Below, piece by piece: positions 9,395-18,650 of a stretch of DNA of 64,000 bases. The position numbers were made by a program, and so were the translations under genes. The stretch is from Pseudoduganella armeniaca (GTDB taxonomy: Bacteria > Pseudomonadota > Gammaproteobacteria > Burkholderiales > Burkholderiaceae_D). Below the pieces are notes generated by a model, which saw nothing but the letters and a program-made list of their open reading frames with translations, searched no databases and had not been told where the DNA came from. Location of the stretch: positions 4,650,001 through 4,714,000 of the forward strand of contig NZ_CP028324.1 in NCBI RefSeq assembly GCF_003028855.1, written 5' to 3'. Each line of letters opens with the position of its first letter. Position 1 is the stretch's first letter.

Positions 9395-10441
9395 ATGGTC
9401 GCGATGCCGTCATTTCGTCGTCTGCTCCAACGCGGTGCGCTACCGTTCCTCACGCTGTTCACCACCCTCAATGCTGGCTGCAGCAATGATCTCGTCCCTT
9501 CGGAAGAAACCAATGCGCTTGCCCAGGCGGGACGCGGTATCAATCGCGCTACGTTCTGTGTCGGCCGGTTCCTTGTCGATGCACCGGTAGGGTCGCGACT
9601 CAGCGGCGGGAACTACAAGTACGATTTCCTGGCCTTGCTGCCCGTGACGGAACTGAGCCATCATCATTTCCAGGAATTGGTCGCAGCAAGACAGGCAACA
9701 CTTAGTGCTGGCAAACATAACGTGGAGCCTAGCCTGTTGCGTGCCGCTGTTCAGTCAGACGAAGACACCTGGGTCTTCGCGTTCTGGGAAGAACCCTTCA
9801 TCACAGCGGTAATCAATCTGGAGGGATTTCGCTGGTCGAATGGCAAAATGATACGCGTGAAAGACGAAGTGTCCCGCGATAGGCAAGAATTTGGCCTGAA
9901 CCGTATGCAGGAAGCGCTCTCGCGGCTGCGCGCTCGTGCCGACACGGAAATACCGACGGAGCCAGGCTACTGCTTCGCCGGCGGCTTCATCGCCAACCCA
10001 AGATGGCGCAACGAGGAAGCCACCGTGGAAATCGACATCGCCGGCCACCCGGACGCCTACGTCACCATGACGATCTACCCCCTCGCCTCCCACAAGAAGG
10101 ACAAGCCGCTGCTCGAACGCATGGGCGGGCTGACGGCGGCGCTGGCCAACCTGGCCGCCTCGGTCCGCGTGCTGCGCAAGGGCGAGCGCCGGATCGGGCC
10201 TTATCAGGGCCAGGAGCACCTGGCCTCGATCCCGGACAGCACGGGCGCGCGGGGCCATTCGTTCGTCTGGGAGACGCAAGGCGACGGCACGCTCGACACG
10301 CCGGCGATCAAGATCGAACTGACGACCGGACACCCGGACAGCAACGGCCAGCCGCAGCGAGCGGCGCTGACGGACCGGCAGGCCATCGCGCTGTGGAACG
10401 AAATCGTATCCTCCTTGCGCCTGCGGCCCACCAGTAGCTGA
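9395..10441 (+). CDS. Second Tli4-family immunity protein (lipoprotein)
   Basis: 348 residues, 7 bases after the PAAR gene. The N terminus ends in LNAGC, a lipobox, so the mature protein is probably anchored to a membrane in the periplasm, unlike its soluble-looking paralogue. It shares TFCVGRFLVDAPVGS, the CFAGGF motif and KIELTTGH with the first copy and stops where that copy gains its extra domain. From about residue 185 onward the two proteins are close to identical, including a 30-base exact DNA match (8409-8438 and 10090-10119), whereas the first halves are much more divergent. MVAMPS (9395) or MPSF (9404) are both possible starts. It may neutralise the same effector or a variant from a rival. 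Confidence 0.75.
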   Translation: MVAMPSFRRLLQRGALPFLTLFTTLNAGCSNDLVPSEETNALAQAGRGINRATFCVGRFLVDAPVGSRLSGGNYKYDFLALLPVTELSHHHFQELVAARQATLSAGKHNVEPSLLRAAVQSDEDTWVFAFWEEPFITAVINLEGFRWSNGKMIRVKDEVSRDRQEFGLNRMQEALSRLRARADTEIPTEPGYCFAGGFIANPRWRNEEATVEIDIAGHPDAYVTMTIYPLASHKKDKPLLERMGGLTAALANLAASVRVLRKGERRIGPYQGQEHLASIPDSTGARGHSFVWETQGDGTLDTPAIKIELTTGHPDSNGQPQRAALTDRQAIALWNEIVSSLRLRPTSS

Positions 10442-10449
10442 GGGTCGCG

Positions 10450-11529
10450 CTACCGCCCGGCGGCGGCAAGCGTACCCGCTTCGTGCAGGCGACGCTGCAG
10501 CAGCGCCTTGCCCACCGCAAGCGCGTCATCCGGCTTGGCCGCGATATCCGGCATGACGCCCTTGCCTTCCCAGTTGGCCTGGGTGATCGGGCTGATGGTG
10601 CGCGCGTCCGGTATCACGGCATAGAAATGCTCGGCCAGGCGATAGGGCCGCGCCGGGTGGGCGCCGCCCCAGGTCGGCGCGCCGATCACCGTCGCGCGTT
10701 TCAGTGCCTGCATCGTGTAGGCGAAGTCTTCGCCGGCGGACATGGTACCGGGGCCAGCCAGGATCACGACCGGTTTCCTGCCGCCATAGCGTTTGCCAGC
10801 CAGCTGTTCCTGCGTCCACTGCTGCCTGGCGATGCCGGTCTTGCGGTCCCAGAGGTCGTTCAGGCGGGTCCGCTGGTCGACGAAATAGCTGATCAACAAG
10901 GCGACCGTTTCGGGACCGCCGCCGCGGTTGTCGCGCAGATCCACGATGAGGCCATCGGTGTCGGCCAGCTTGTCCATCGCCGCGCCATACGTCTCGGCCA
11001 TCAGGAAATGTGGCGGGAACTCGGAGATGCGCAGGTAGCCGATGTTCGCCCCCAGGCGATCCACGTCCTCCACGCCCAGGTCCGACACGCGCACGAACAG
11101 GCGTAACGGCAGGGGGGCCCAGCGTTCCCATTCCGCCAGCGTTTGGGGTGGCGGACCGACCGCATCGTCCGGCGGTACCTGGCCGGGATCGAACCCCACT
11201 GCCAGGTGCTTGTCATGGAGGTTGCGTTCGAGGTCGTCCGTGAGCTGCCTGGCCAGCTGCTCGCCATCCGTGATGGCATCGTACTTGCCTTCGCGCTGAC
11301 GCTGGCGTAGGACCGCCTCGACCCGTTTGGCCTGGTCGGGAAACACGTAATGAGCGTTCAGCTTCGCCACCAGCGCATCGATCGCCTGCGTGCGCATCGC
11401 GCCATCGACCACCACCTTCGGCCGGGGCCAGTATCGGTCCAGCAGGGGCCTGCCGACAGGCGTGGCGACCAATGCCCCAAGCACGACCAGCAACAGCAAC
11501 AGCGGTATGACAATCCATTTCTTTTTCAT
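10450..11529 (-). CDS. Membrane-anchored S41 family (C-terminal processing-like) serine protease
   Basis: 359 residues with one N-terminal membrane anchor (about 5-24) after MKKKW. A helical N-terminal domain (45-110) resembles the retinol-binding-protein/S41 N-terminal domain. The tail-specific protease fold follows: GYLRISEFP, DGLIVDLRDNRGGGPE and the nucleophile in GTMSAGEDFAY (Ser264). No PDZ domain is seen. It probably faces the periplasm and cuts damaged or unfolded proteins, or antibiotic-like peptides. It converges on the T6SS island (8 bases between stops) and lies downstream of the LytTR regulator gene on the same strand with 148 bases between. Confidence 0.85.
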   Translation of the reverse strand: MKKKWIVIPLLLLLVVLGALVATPVGRPLLDRYWPRPKVVVDGAMRTQAIDALVAKLNAHYVFPDQAKRVEAVLRQRQREGKYDAITDGEQLARQLTDDLERNLHDKHLAVGFDPGQVPPDDAVGPPPQTLAEWERWAPLPLRLFVRVSDLGVEDVDRLGANIGYLRISEFPPHFLMAETYGAAMDKLADTDGLIVDLRDNRGGGPETVALLISYFVDQRTRLNDLWDRKTGIARQQWTQEQLAGKRYGGRKPVVILAGPGTMSAGEDFAYTMQALKRATVIGAPTWGGAHPARPYRLAEHFYAVIPDARTISPITQANWEGKGVMPDIAAKPDDALAVGKALLQRRLHEAGTLAAAGR

Positions 11530-11620
11530 GTTGTTCTCTCATACTGGTTGACGACGATATGCCTGCCGCGTCATCGGGCGCGGCAAGGCCTGCGATAGCT
11601 CGCCCTGCGGACAAGGATCG

Positions 11621-11656
11621 AATCACTGCGCGAATAACTGCACGAATGACTGCGCG
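11621..11656. repeat. Three-copy 12-bp tandem repeat upstream of the S41 protease
   Basis: AATCACTGCGCG, AATAACTGCACG and AATGACTGCGCG follow one another with one or two differences per copy, about 95-130 bases upstream of the S41 protease start and just after the LytTR gene. Evenly spaced imperfect direct repeats are the usual form of LytTR-type binding sites, but the period here is 12 rather than about 21, so the role is open. Confidence 0.6.
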
Positions 11657-11677
11657 GACCACCGCGCCGGGCGGCGC

Positions 11678-12430
11678 CTACATCTGGCGGAACTGCCGGG
11701 TAAATGCTTCGCTGACGGCCAGGCGCTCGGCCCGGCCTTTCAGGACGACCGTCAGGCCGGCCCCGCCACGAGCGCCAGCGTCGTCGCGTTCGATCCGGTC
11801 GATGGCCTGCAGGTTGACGATGGTGCTGCGGTGGATCTGCGCGAACTGCTGCGGGTCGAGCTGCTCGAGCAGCGTCTTCAGGGGCAGGCGGATCAGCGCG
11901 TCGCCGTGCTCCGTCACGACGCGCGTGTACTTCTCGCTGGAGGCGAAGTACAGCACTTCGCTGACCATGACCAGCCGCACCGTGTTGCCGCTGGAAGCCT
12001 TGATCCACTTCAGGTACACCGGGGGCTGCTCCCGCTCGAACAGCTTTTCCCACACGGCCGGCGGCGGACTGGCCGCCGCGCGCGACTTCAGGCGGCGGAT
12101 CGCCTGCAGCAGGCGCGCCGTCGTGACCGGCTTGACCAGGTAGTCGCAGGCGCCGGCATCGAACGCGGCCAGCGCATGGTCCGCGAAGGCCGTGACGAAC
12201 ACCACCTGGCAGGATTCCGGAATATGGCGCGCGACCTCGAGGCCGTCCAGGCCGGGCATGCGGATGTCCAGGAACACGATGTCCGGTTGCAGCGCATCGA
12301 TGCGCGCCACCGCGTCGATGCCGTTTTCGGCGTGGCCGGCGATTTCCAGCTCGGGCCACAGCACGCGCAGCTGGTCCGTCAGCTCCGCCCGCAGCAGCGG
12401 TTCGTCTTCGACGATCAGGGCGGCCGGCAT
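11678..12430 (-). CDS. LytTR family response regulator
   Basis: 250 residues: a receiver domain with VEDEPLLR and the phosphoacceptor in IVFLDIRMPG (Asp55), the switch Thr in VVFVTAFADHA and Lys in YLVKPV, then a LytTR DNA-binding domain (about 145-248; YFASSEKYTRVVTEHGD and FAQIHRSTIVNL). Its start overlaps the stop of the kinase gene by 1 base (ATGA), so the pair is co-translated. LytTR regulators control extracellular products in many bacteria; the closest candidate target is the S41 protease downstream (inference). Confidence 0.93.
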   Translation of the reverse strand: MPAALIVEDEPLLRAELTDQLRVLWPELEIAGHAENGIDAVARIDALQPDIVFLDIRMPGLDGLEVARHIPESCQVVFVTAFADHALAAFDAGACDYLVKPVTTARLLQAIRRLKSRAAASPPPAVWEKLFEREQPPVYLKWIKASSGNTVRLVMVSEVLYFASSEKYTRVVTEHGDALIRLPLKTLLEQLDPQQFAQIHRSTIVNLQAIDRIERDDAGARGGAGLTVVLKGRAERLAVSEAFTRQFRQM

Positions 12431-13755
12431 CAGGCGTCCCTTCCGGCCACAGGCACCGTCAGCACGGCACGCACGCCGCAGCCGTCACCAGGTGCCACCA
12501 CGAGGCCGGCCGCGCGCCCATACAGCAGCGCCAGGCGTTCCGCGATATTGGCCAGCCCTGTGCCCTGCCCGGCCTGTTCGGTCAGGCCGACGCCGTCGTC
12601 AACCACCGCTACCCTCAGCAACTCGCCCTCGCCGCCGCGCTCACGCGTGGTGCCGACGGTGATCAGGCCCGGCCGGCTAGCGCGCTCCAGGCCGTGCTTG
12701 ACGGCGTTTTCCACCAGCGAGATCAGCATCGCCGGCGGAAACGGCAGGTGGCGCAAGTCCTCGTCCACGGCGACCTCGAAGCGCAGCCGCTCGCCCATGC
12801 GGATGCGCATCACCGCCAGGTAGTCGCTGACCAGGTCCAGTTCGCGCCCCAGGGTGGAGGACACCGAGCGCAGGTCCGGCAGGGCGTTCTGCAGGTAGCC
12901 GACCAGGTGGTCCAGCATATCCTGCGCGGCCTGCTGGTCGGTGCGGATCAGGTACTTCAGGTTGGCCAGGGTATTGAACAGGAAGTGCGGCTCGACCTGG
13001 GCCTGCAGGGCCGACAGGCGCGCCTGCAGCGAGGTGCGTTCCAGTTCCCGTTCACGCCGGGCCGCTGCCAGCGCGGCCGCGTGGCGCTCGAGGGTCTGGC
13101 GCAGCTGGGCGCACACCGTCTCGGCGGCCTGCAGCGACTCGCCCTGCTGGATCGCGAACCAGGCCAGGCCGGGGCGGCAGCGCAGCTCGATCTGGCAGGC
13201 CGGACCCGGTTCGGTCGCTACCCTTACCTCGACATGGCGCCCCAGCGGCAGCGGGCGCCAGCGCCCCAGCACGATGCGGCCCTTGAAAGGGTCGTGGAAG
13301 AACGCTGGCGGCCCCGAATAGCCGAGCGCCGTGCCGAGCGCCAGTCCCGACAGGGTTTCGGTGCACAGGTCGAAGGTGGTGTAGGGGTTGAATGGCACGT
13401 GGATGCGACGCGTCACCGTCGACGCCATCGCCTCGGCGCACAGCGCCTTGCCCTCGTCGCCCAGTTTGGCAAGAAAGGCACGGGCGATCCCGCTGGAGAT
13501 CAGCGCCAGCCACGCCGTCAGCGCCAGCAGGACGCCGCCGACGACATACGGATTGAGCTTGTCGAGCGTGGAGTCGCCGGGGGCACCGATCCCCAGCCCG
13601 AGCGGCAGCAGCGCGATCGCCAGCGACAGGAACAGCAGCGAGCCGGCATTGAAACGCAGCGCCGACTGCAGCAGGTAGCGGCGCACCAGGCGGCGGTCGT
13701 GTTCTATCTCCGGCACGGGCGGAGCGTTGAATGGCGGGAAAGCGGAAGAATGCAT
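12430..13755 (-). CDS. LytS/YehU-type sensor histidine kinase
   Basis: 441 residues. The N-terminal part has hydrophobic stretches (SLLFLSLAIALLPLGLGI and VGGVLLALTAWLALISSG) that would give two membrane helices and little periplasmic domain. A cytoplasmic linker and a coiled region with RRERELERTSLQARLSALQAQ follow, then the His_kinase domain with the phosphoacceptor in VEPHFLFNTLANL, and an HATPase_c domain (ISLVENAVKHGLE, DDGVGL, GTGLANIAERL). The class pairs with LytTR regulators, as here. Signal unknown. Confidence 0.92.
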   Translation of the reverse strand: MHSSAFPPFNAPPVPEIEHDRRLVRRYLLQSALRFNAGSLLFLSLAIALLPLGLGIGAPGDSTLDKLNPYVVGGVLLALTAWLALISSGIARAFLAKLGDEGKALCAEAMASTVTRRIHVPFNPYTTFDLCTETLSGLALGTALGYSGPPAFFHDPFKGRIVLGRWRPLPLGRHVEVRVATEPGPACQIELRCRPGLAWFAIQQGESLQAAETVCAQLRQTLERHAAALAAARRERELERTSLQARLSALQAQVEPHFLFNTLANLKYLIRTDQQAAQDMLDHLVGYLQNALPDLRSVSSTLGRELDLVSDYLAVMRIRMGERLRFEVAVDEDLRHLPFPPAMLISLVENAVKHGLERASRPGLITVGTTRERGGEGELLRVAVVDDGVGLTEQAGQGTGLANIAERLALLYGRAAGLVVAPGDGCGVRAVLTVPVAGRDA

Positions 13756-13932
13756 TGGATTCCTCGGGTTGGACTTGCAGCCATTCTAGCGGCGCCGGCG
13801 CGCGCGGTTTCGGCCGTGCGACGAATGGCTGGCAATCGGGGAGGAATGCGGTGTTGGGGGGATGAATGCGGCGGCGCGCGGCGGCTTGGCCTTGCCTGGC
13901 GCGCACGCCGCATTGTTCCGCGATGAAAACCA

Positions 13933-13960
13933 GGGTCAGTCCCCGTGCGGGGACAGACCC
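13933..13960. repeat. Intergenic palindrome (GGGTCAGTCCCC type)
   Basis: GGGTCAGTCCCC and GGGGACAGACCC face each other around a GTGC loop with a single A-A mismatch. It lies in the 275-base gap between the kinase promoter region and the PhoX 3' end. It belongs to the same group as the palindromes at 17.9, 34.4, 42.3, 46.9 and 63.6 kb. The rest of the gap (13756-14030) shows no gene. Confidence 0.75.
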
Positions 13961-14030
13961 TCGGCCTGACGCGAGACAGGCCCCTGAGCCGGGGGCGCAC
14001 CTTTGGTCCCGGGGCCGTGGGCCGCTGCCG

Positions 14031-16160
14031 TCAGATGCCGATGACGCCACCGTCCTCGCGCGTGATGACGACGGTAGCCGAGCGCACGATGCCGCCATCC
14101 GCCACGGCGATCCTGTCCGGCCACGTCATCGCCTCGATGGCGAGGTCGCGCGGCTGCTCGGTGCCGGGATGCTGGATGTTGACGAACAGCGCGCGGCCGT
14201 CCGGCGTCAGCTGGGCGCCGCACACTTCCGCGCCGTCCGGCGCCAGCAGGAAGCGCTTGACCTGGCCCGTGCGCGTGTCCATCGCCAGCAGCATGTCGCC
14301 GCCCAGGCCCGACCAGTCGGTGCCCTTGCCGCTCCAGTCGGACGCCTTCAGCGCGTCGGCCGCGTCGGTGCCGATCCACAGGCGCTGCCAGGCGTCGAAC
14401 ATCACGCTGTCGGGCGAACTGAAGGCGTCGCCGTTGATCGTGCCGCGGTTGTCCGGGTTCGGCGTATCGGCCGTGCCGGTCCCGGCCAGCACCACCATCT
14501 CCCAGGCGAAGCGGGTACCGGCCACGTCGCCGCCCGTATCGCGCATGCGGATGATGTGGCCGTGCAGGTTCTTGTCGCGCGGGTTGGTCGGTCCCTTCGG
14601 CTGGGCGGCGCGTGGCGCGGCCGTGGTACCGCCCGGCGCGCTGGCGCTGCCGCGCCCCGTATTGTTCGACATCGTCGCGTAGACCCAGCCGCTGCCCGGG
14701 TCCGACGCGATCCATTCGGGCCGGTCCATCTGCGTCGCGCCCAGCTTGTCCGCCGCCAGGCGGGCCCAGATCAGCACCGAAGCCTGGTCGGGGAAGCCGT
14801 TTTCCGCCGTCAGGCCGTTCTGGCCGTGCACCAGCGGCAGCCACTCGCCGCTGCCGTCCGCGTTGTAACGGGCCACGTACAGCGTGCCTTCGTCCAGCAG
14901 GCCGCGATTGGCCTTGCGGTCGTCCGGATTCATCGCCTTGGCGGTGACGAACTTGTAGACGTAGTCGAAGCCCTGGTCGTCGCCCATGTAGAAGGCCACG
15001 CGGCGGTCGGCATTCACCAAATGTGCCACGTTCTCGTGGGCGAAGCGGCCCAGCGCGGTGCGCTTGACCGGCTGCCAGTCCGGATCGAACGGGTCGATCT
15101 CGACGATCCAGCCGAAGCGGTTAGTTTCGTTCGGCTCCGCGGCCAGGTCGAAGCGCTTGTCCAGGAAGTGCCAGGTGTAGTCGCGCGTGTAGCCGCTGAC
15201 GATGTTGTAGCGTGCCCAGTGAGGATCATCGAAACGCGGGTCCTTCGGGTCCATTTCGCGCGTGGCGAAGTAGTTCTTGTGGCTGTCCTCCTCGCAGGTC
15301 AGGTAGGTGCCCCACGGCGTGGCGCCGCTGCCGCAGTTGCCCAGGGTGCCACGCGCCAGCACCCCGGCCGGGTCGGCGCTGGTCTTCATCGCCGCATGGC
15401 CGCGCGCCGGGCCGCCGATGGCGATCGGCGTGTCCGCGTGCACCTTGCGCGCATAGGCGGAGTCGCGCTGCACCTGCCATTGGCCGGCAGCGTCGCGGTA
15501 CACCTCCGCCACCGACACGCCGTGATAGGCCTTCTGCTTGCGCACCACCTCGGGATTCATGGCCGTCTCGCCGGCCGGATCGAGCTTGGCCGGGTCGGTG
15601 GTGCTCGTCACGCCGACGAAGCGGAAACCGCTGATCACGTTGGCGCGCGCCGCTTCGTGGTTGATCGCCAGCAGGCCCCGCTCGCTGCTTTTCGAGCCGT
15701 AGGGCAGCGGGAAGAACGCCATGCCGTCGTGGTTGTCGCCGAACTGCAGTTCCGCCTCCGCGGCCGTGGTGTCGAAGCGGCGCGCGCCCGTCGAGCGGAA
15801 TGCGGGTGCGCCCAGCTTGCTGCCGATCGGGTCGCCCTGCTTCGTCAGCGCGCGCCAAACGTAACCGGGCGGGACGATCAACTCGTTCCCGGCGATCATC
15901 GGGCTGCGCTGCACGCTGGCGAAATTGAGCGTATTGGCCGGCAGCGCAGGCTCGGCCGGCGGCGTCGGCGTGACCGGTGCCGTGGCGGCCGGCGCGCCGT
16001 CGCCGTCACCGCCGCAGCCGAACAGTGATAGCGCTACCGTCGCCAGCCCGCCAGTCAGGATCGCGCGGCGTTTGGCCTGGACGATGTCGCCAAAATACGG
16101 ATTGCCGGAACGGTTGGTGCCGAAGTCTTCGGGTTCGAGCGGACGGGAAATCTTGCTCAT
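14031..16160 (-). CDS. phoX: PhoX family calcium-dependent phosphatase (DUF839), Tat-exported
   Basis: 709 residues. PhoX enzymes release phosphate from organic esters in the periplasm or outside the cell using Ca and Fe. The start at MSKISRPLEPEDFGTNRSGNP (16160) follows AGGAAAGG; the typical leader of this family then has a twin-arginine segment KRRAILTGG, a hydrophobic run and FGCGGDG, so both Tat export and lipid attachment are possible. Conserved family segments are visible: NHEA, GNCGSGATPWGTYLTCEED, NTGRGS and FVNIQHPGT near the C terminus. It is monocistronic. Phosphate-dependent control would be expected, but I did not find a convincing Pho box. Confidence 0.9.
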   Translation of the reverse strand: MSKISRPLEPEDFGTNRSGNPYFGDIVQAKRRAILTGGLATVALSLFGCGGDGDGAPAATAPVTPTPPAEPALPANTLNFASVQRSPMIAGNELIVPPGYVWRALTKQGDPIGSKLGAPAFRSTGARRFDTTAAEAELQFGDNHDGMAFFPLPYGSKSSERGLLAINHEAARANVISGFRFVGVTSTTDPAKLDPAGETAMNPEVVRKQKAYHGVSVAEVYRDAAGQWQVQRDSAYARKVHADTPIAIGGPARGHAAMKTSADPAGVLARGTLGNCGSGATPWGTYLTCEEDSHKNYFATREMDPKDPRFDDPHWARYNIVSGYTRDYTWHFLDKRFDLAAEPNETNRFGWIVEIDPFDPDWQPVKRTALGRFAHENVAHLVNADRRVAFYMGDDQGFDYVYKFVTAKAMNPDDRKANRGLLDEGTLYVARYNADGSGEWLPLVHGQNGLTAENGFPDQASVLIWARLAADKLGATQMDRPEWIASDPGSGWVYATMSNNTGRGSASAPGGTTAAPRAAQPKGPTNPRDKNLHGHIIRMRDTGGDVAGTRFAWEMVVLAGTGTADTPNPDNRGTINGDAFSSPDSVMFDAWQRLWIGTDAADALKASDWSGKGTDWSGLGGDMLLAMDTRTGQVKRFLLAPDGAEVCGAQLTPDGRALFVNIQHPGTEQPRDLAIEAMTWPDRIAVADGGIVRSATVVITREDGGVIGI

Positions 16161-16254
16161 GCGCGGTGGGCCTTTCCTTAACAGGGGAATAAAGGCCCGC
16201 ATTCTAGGGACCTGTCATGACGCGCCGATGACAGGCCCCCTGGTTCCTGCTCCG

Positions 16255-17801
16255 CTAGCGCGACGCCTGCGCCGGCGCCAGCTTGGCCAGGCGCGTGGCC
16301 GCGTTGACGTTGCCCGGATCGAGTGCCAGCGAACGCCGGTAGCTCGCGACCGCCGCGGCGGTGTCGCCGGCATATTCCTGGGCTTCGCCCAGGCTGTCGA
16401 ACAGGTTGGCGTTGTCCGGATACAGCGTGGTGCCGAACGTGAACATGGCGATGGCGTCGTTGACGTTGCCGGCCTGGCGCAGCAGCGCGTAGCCCCAGTT
16501 GTTGATCTCGTAGTCCGTCAGCACGAAGGCCTTGTTGCGCTGGTGCAGATCGGCATACAACTCGGCGGCCTTGCCGAAGCCACGCTGCGCCAGCGCCGCC
16601 GCGAAGCCCTCGCGGTTCGGGACCGGTCCCGGGCGCGCCGGTGCATGCGCGCTCGACGCCATGTGGCGCGGCACGCCGTTATCGACCGGCGCGCGGTCGA
16701 GAAACGCACGGGCGGCCGGATCGTTCTTCAGGGTCGCGTTGAGGAACTCCAGCACGTAGCGCGCCGTCCAGTGGTAGGCCTGCTCCACTTCCGCGCGGCT
16801 GTATTCCTGGAAGTAGCCCGGCTGCGCCAGCCGCAGCGCGGCGGACGAGAAATCGCCGTGCCGCATCGGATACATGACCAGCTGGCGGACGTCGGCATAG
16901 GCCACTTCGTTGAGGAGGCTGAACGACGTTTCGACGCCGGCCTTGCTCAGTTCCGACACCGTCGACGGCCGGCGCTGGATGTACAGCCATGGCACGGTGA
17001 TCCGATGCGGATCGATGCGGCGGGTCTGTTCCGGCTCGCGGGTGCCGTCCAGGCTGACCAGCGCGCGGATGCGGTTGTCGCGCTCGGCCGCGAACACGTT
17101 GGTCATGCCACCCCAGCTCCAGCCGGCGACGGCCACCTGCGTCATGTCGGCCTGCGGCAGGCTGCGCGCATGGGACAGCAGGAATTGGATGTCGCGCATC
17201 TGCGTGTCGACGCCTTCCGTGTCCGGCACCAGCATGCGCGTGCGCGCGCCCAGGTTACGGCTGGCGATGACGATGTAACCGTGGCTGGCGAGGTATTCGC
17301 CCAGGTCGGCCGGCTCGTGGCCAGGGCCGCCGACACCTGGCGCGTAGATGACCACCGGGTACTTGCCTGCCGCCGGCGTGGCATCGCGCACGGCTCACAT
17401 GCGCTGGGCCAGCATGGCGGCCGCGGGGGCGGCGCCGAGGCGGGTCTCGATCTCCTTGCGGACCGTCGCCACCTGGGCCTCGACCTGCGCGGCGGTCCGG
17501 TCGAACGCCTCGTCGGTGGCTTCGGTGCGCACGTAGTCGCCGTAGCGCACCGGTTCGCCACCCTTGCGCGCCGGGTACCAGATCAGCATCTGGATCGGCC
17601 GGGCACGTTCGCCCTGCACCGGTTTCCCCGTCACCGCGTCGATCGTGCCGCGGTAGGTGCGGCTGGCATCGTACTGCTGGACGGTTTTCCAGCCGACCGC
17701 CAGGGACCTGGCTGCAGGCCGGCGAAGCCCGGTTGGGCGCGGGCAGCGGCGGCGGTGGCGAACAGGGTGACAAGGAGCGTGGCGGGCAACAGGAGGCGCA
17801 T
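16255..17801 (-). pseudogene. Broken alpha/beta hydrolase (dienelactone/PAF-acetylhydrolase-like) with C-terminal TPR
   Basis: Reading from the ATG at 17801, a signal peptide (MRLLLPATLLVTLFATAAAARA) leads to GLQPGPW. The frame is then lost near 17700: adding one G (TGGCGG to TGGGCGG) would join it to AVGWKTVQQYDASRTYRG in the next frame. That frame meets an in-frame TGA at 17395-17397 inside LAQRM-stop-AVRDATPAAGKY and continues with no further break to 16255. The distal part holds YAPGVGGPGHE, the nucleophile elbow AGWSWGG, SLDGT, a late His in MRHGDF, and TPR-like repeats (ALLRQAGNVNDAIAMF, SLGEAQEYAGDTAAAVASYRRSLALDPGN). With two lesions it is probably inactive, unless these are assembly errors. 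Confidence 0.85.
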
Positions 17802-17900
17802 GGTCGGTTCCGAGAGTCAATATCCGGTGAGGATAGCAGCTCTGCTGCTGCGGGAATCTCTCCAATTATTGCGGCTCTTCGAACCCAAAGGCGAAGGGCT

Positions 17901-17927
17901 GGGGTCAGACCCGCCGGGTCGGACCCC
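17901..17927. repeat. Intergenic palindrome (GGGGTCAGACCC type)
   Basis: GGGGTCAGACCC and GGGTCGGACCCC face each other around GCC with one mismatch, in the gap between a GST gene and the broken hydrolase. It shares the GGTCAG core with the 13.9-kb element. Transcription from the GST gene (minus strand) would run through it. Confidence 0.75.
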
Positions 17928-17962
17928 GGTTGTTGGTCTTGGGGTGAAGGATGTACCTGCGG

Positions 17963-18628
17963 CTAATCGCGGTCGGGGGCGCCCAGCGGGAAGTAGGCGC
18001 GGAACGGGCGGGCTTCATGGACCGCGCGGGCGAAGGCAGGCCGCGCCAGCAGGCGCGCGCGGTAGGCGCGAAGGGTCGCGTGCCGCGCCGGGATCGGATG
18101 GGTCCAGTCGGCGTAGAACAGCGCCGGCGCGGCCGCGCAGTCGGCCAGCGTGAAGTCCTCCCCGGCCGCCCAGGTGCGACCGGCCAGGTGCGCTTCCAGC
18201 CACTCGTAGGCGCGCTCCAGCTTCGGCACCGCCAGCGCCAGCGCGTCGCGCGCCTTGGCCGGATCGCCCGTCAGCGCGCCGTCCACTGCCTGCTGCATCG
18301 GCGCCATCACGTGCAGGTCGAAGTAGCGGTCGAGGAAGCGCACGTCCAGTGCCGCCAGCGGGTCGGCCGGCAGCAAGGTCATGGGGCGCGGGTGGGTCAG
18401 CTGCAGGTACTCGATGATGATGCTGGTCTCGGCCACCGTGCGTTCGCCGTCGACGAGAATCGGGAATTTGCGCAGCGGCCAGCGTTGCAGCCACTCGGTG
18501 CCGTGGTCGTTGCCGTCCGGCGCGTCCGGCCCGATCCAGCGGAATTCGAACGGTTGCGCGGTTTCATACAGCGCCACCAGGGCCTTTTGCGTGTACGACG
18601 AAAACGGGTGACCGAACAACTGCAGCAT
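17963..18628 (-). CDS. Glutathione S-transferase family protein
   Basis: 221 residues with the two-domain GST layout. The thioredoxin-like N-terminal half contains LFGHPFSSYTQKALVALYE, the cis-Pro in FPILVDGE and ETSIIIEYL for the glutathione gamma-glutamyl contact. The all-helical half ends with the ALADFTLADCAAAPALFYADW-like N-capping region. The active-site Ser or Tyr is likely in FSSYT. Substrate unknown. It is close to sppA (22 bases between the two genes) on the same strand. Confidence 0.9.
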   Translation of the reverse strand: MLQLFGHPFSSYTQKALVALYETAQPFEFRWIGPDAPDGNDHGTEWLQRWPLRKFPILVDGERTVAETSIIIEYLQLTHPRPMTLLPADPLAALDVRFLDRYFDLHVMAPMQQAVDGALTGDPAKARDALALAVPKLERAYEWLEAHLAGRTWAAGEDFTLADCAAAPALFYADWTHPIPARHATLRAYRARLLARPAFARAVHEARPFRAYFPLGAPDRD

Positions 18629-18650
18629 GCGCTTCCCCTTGAAAAAGCCG

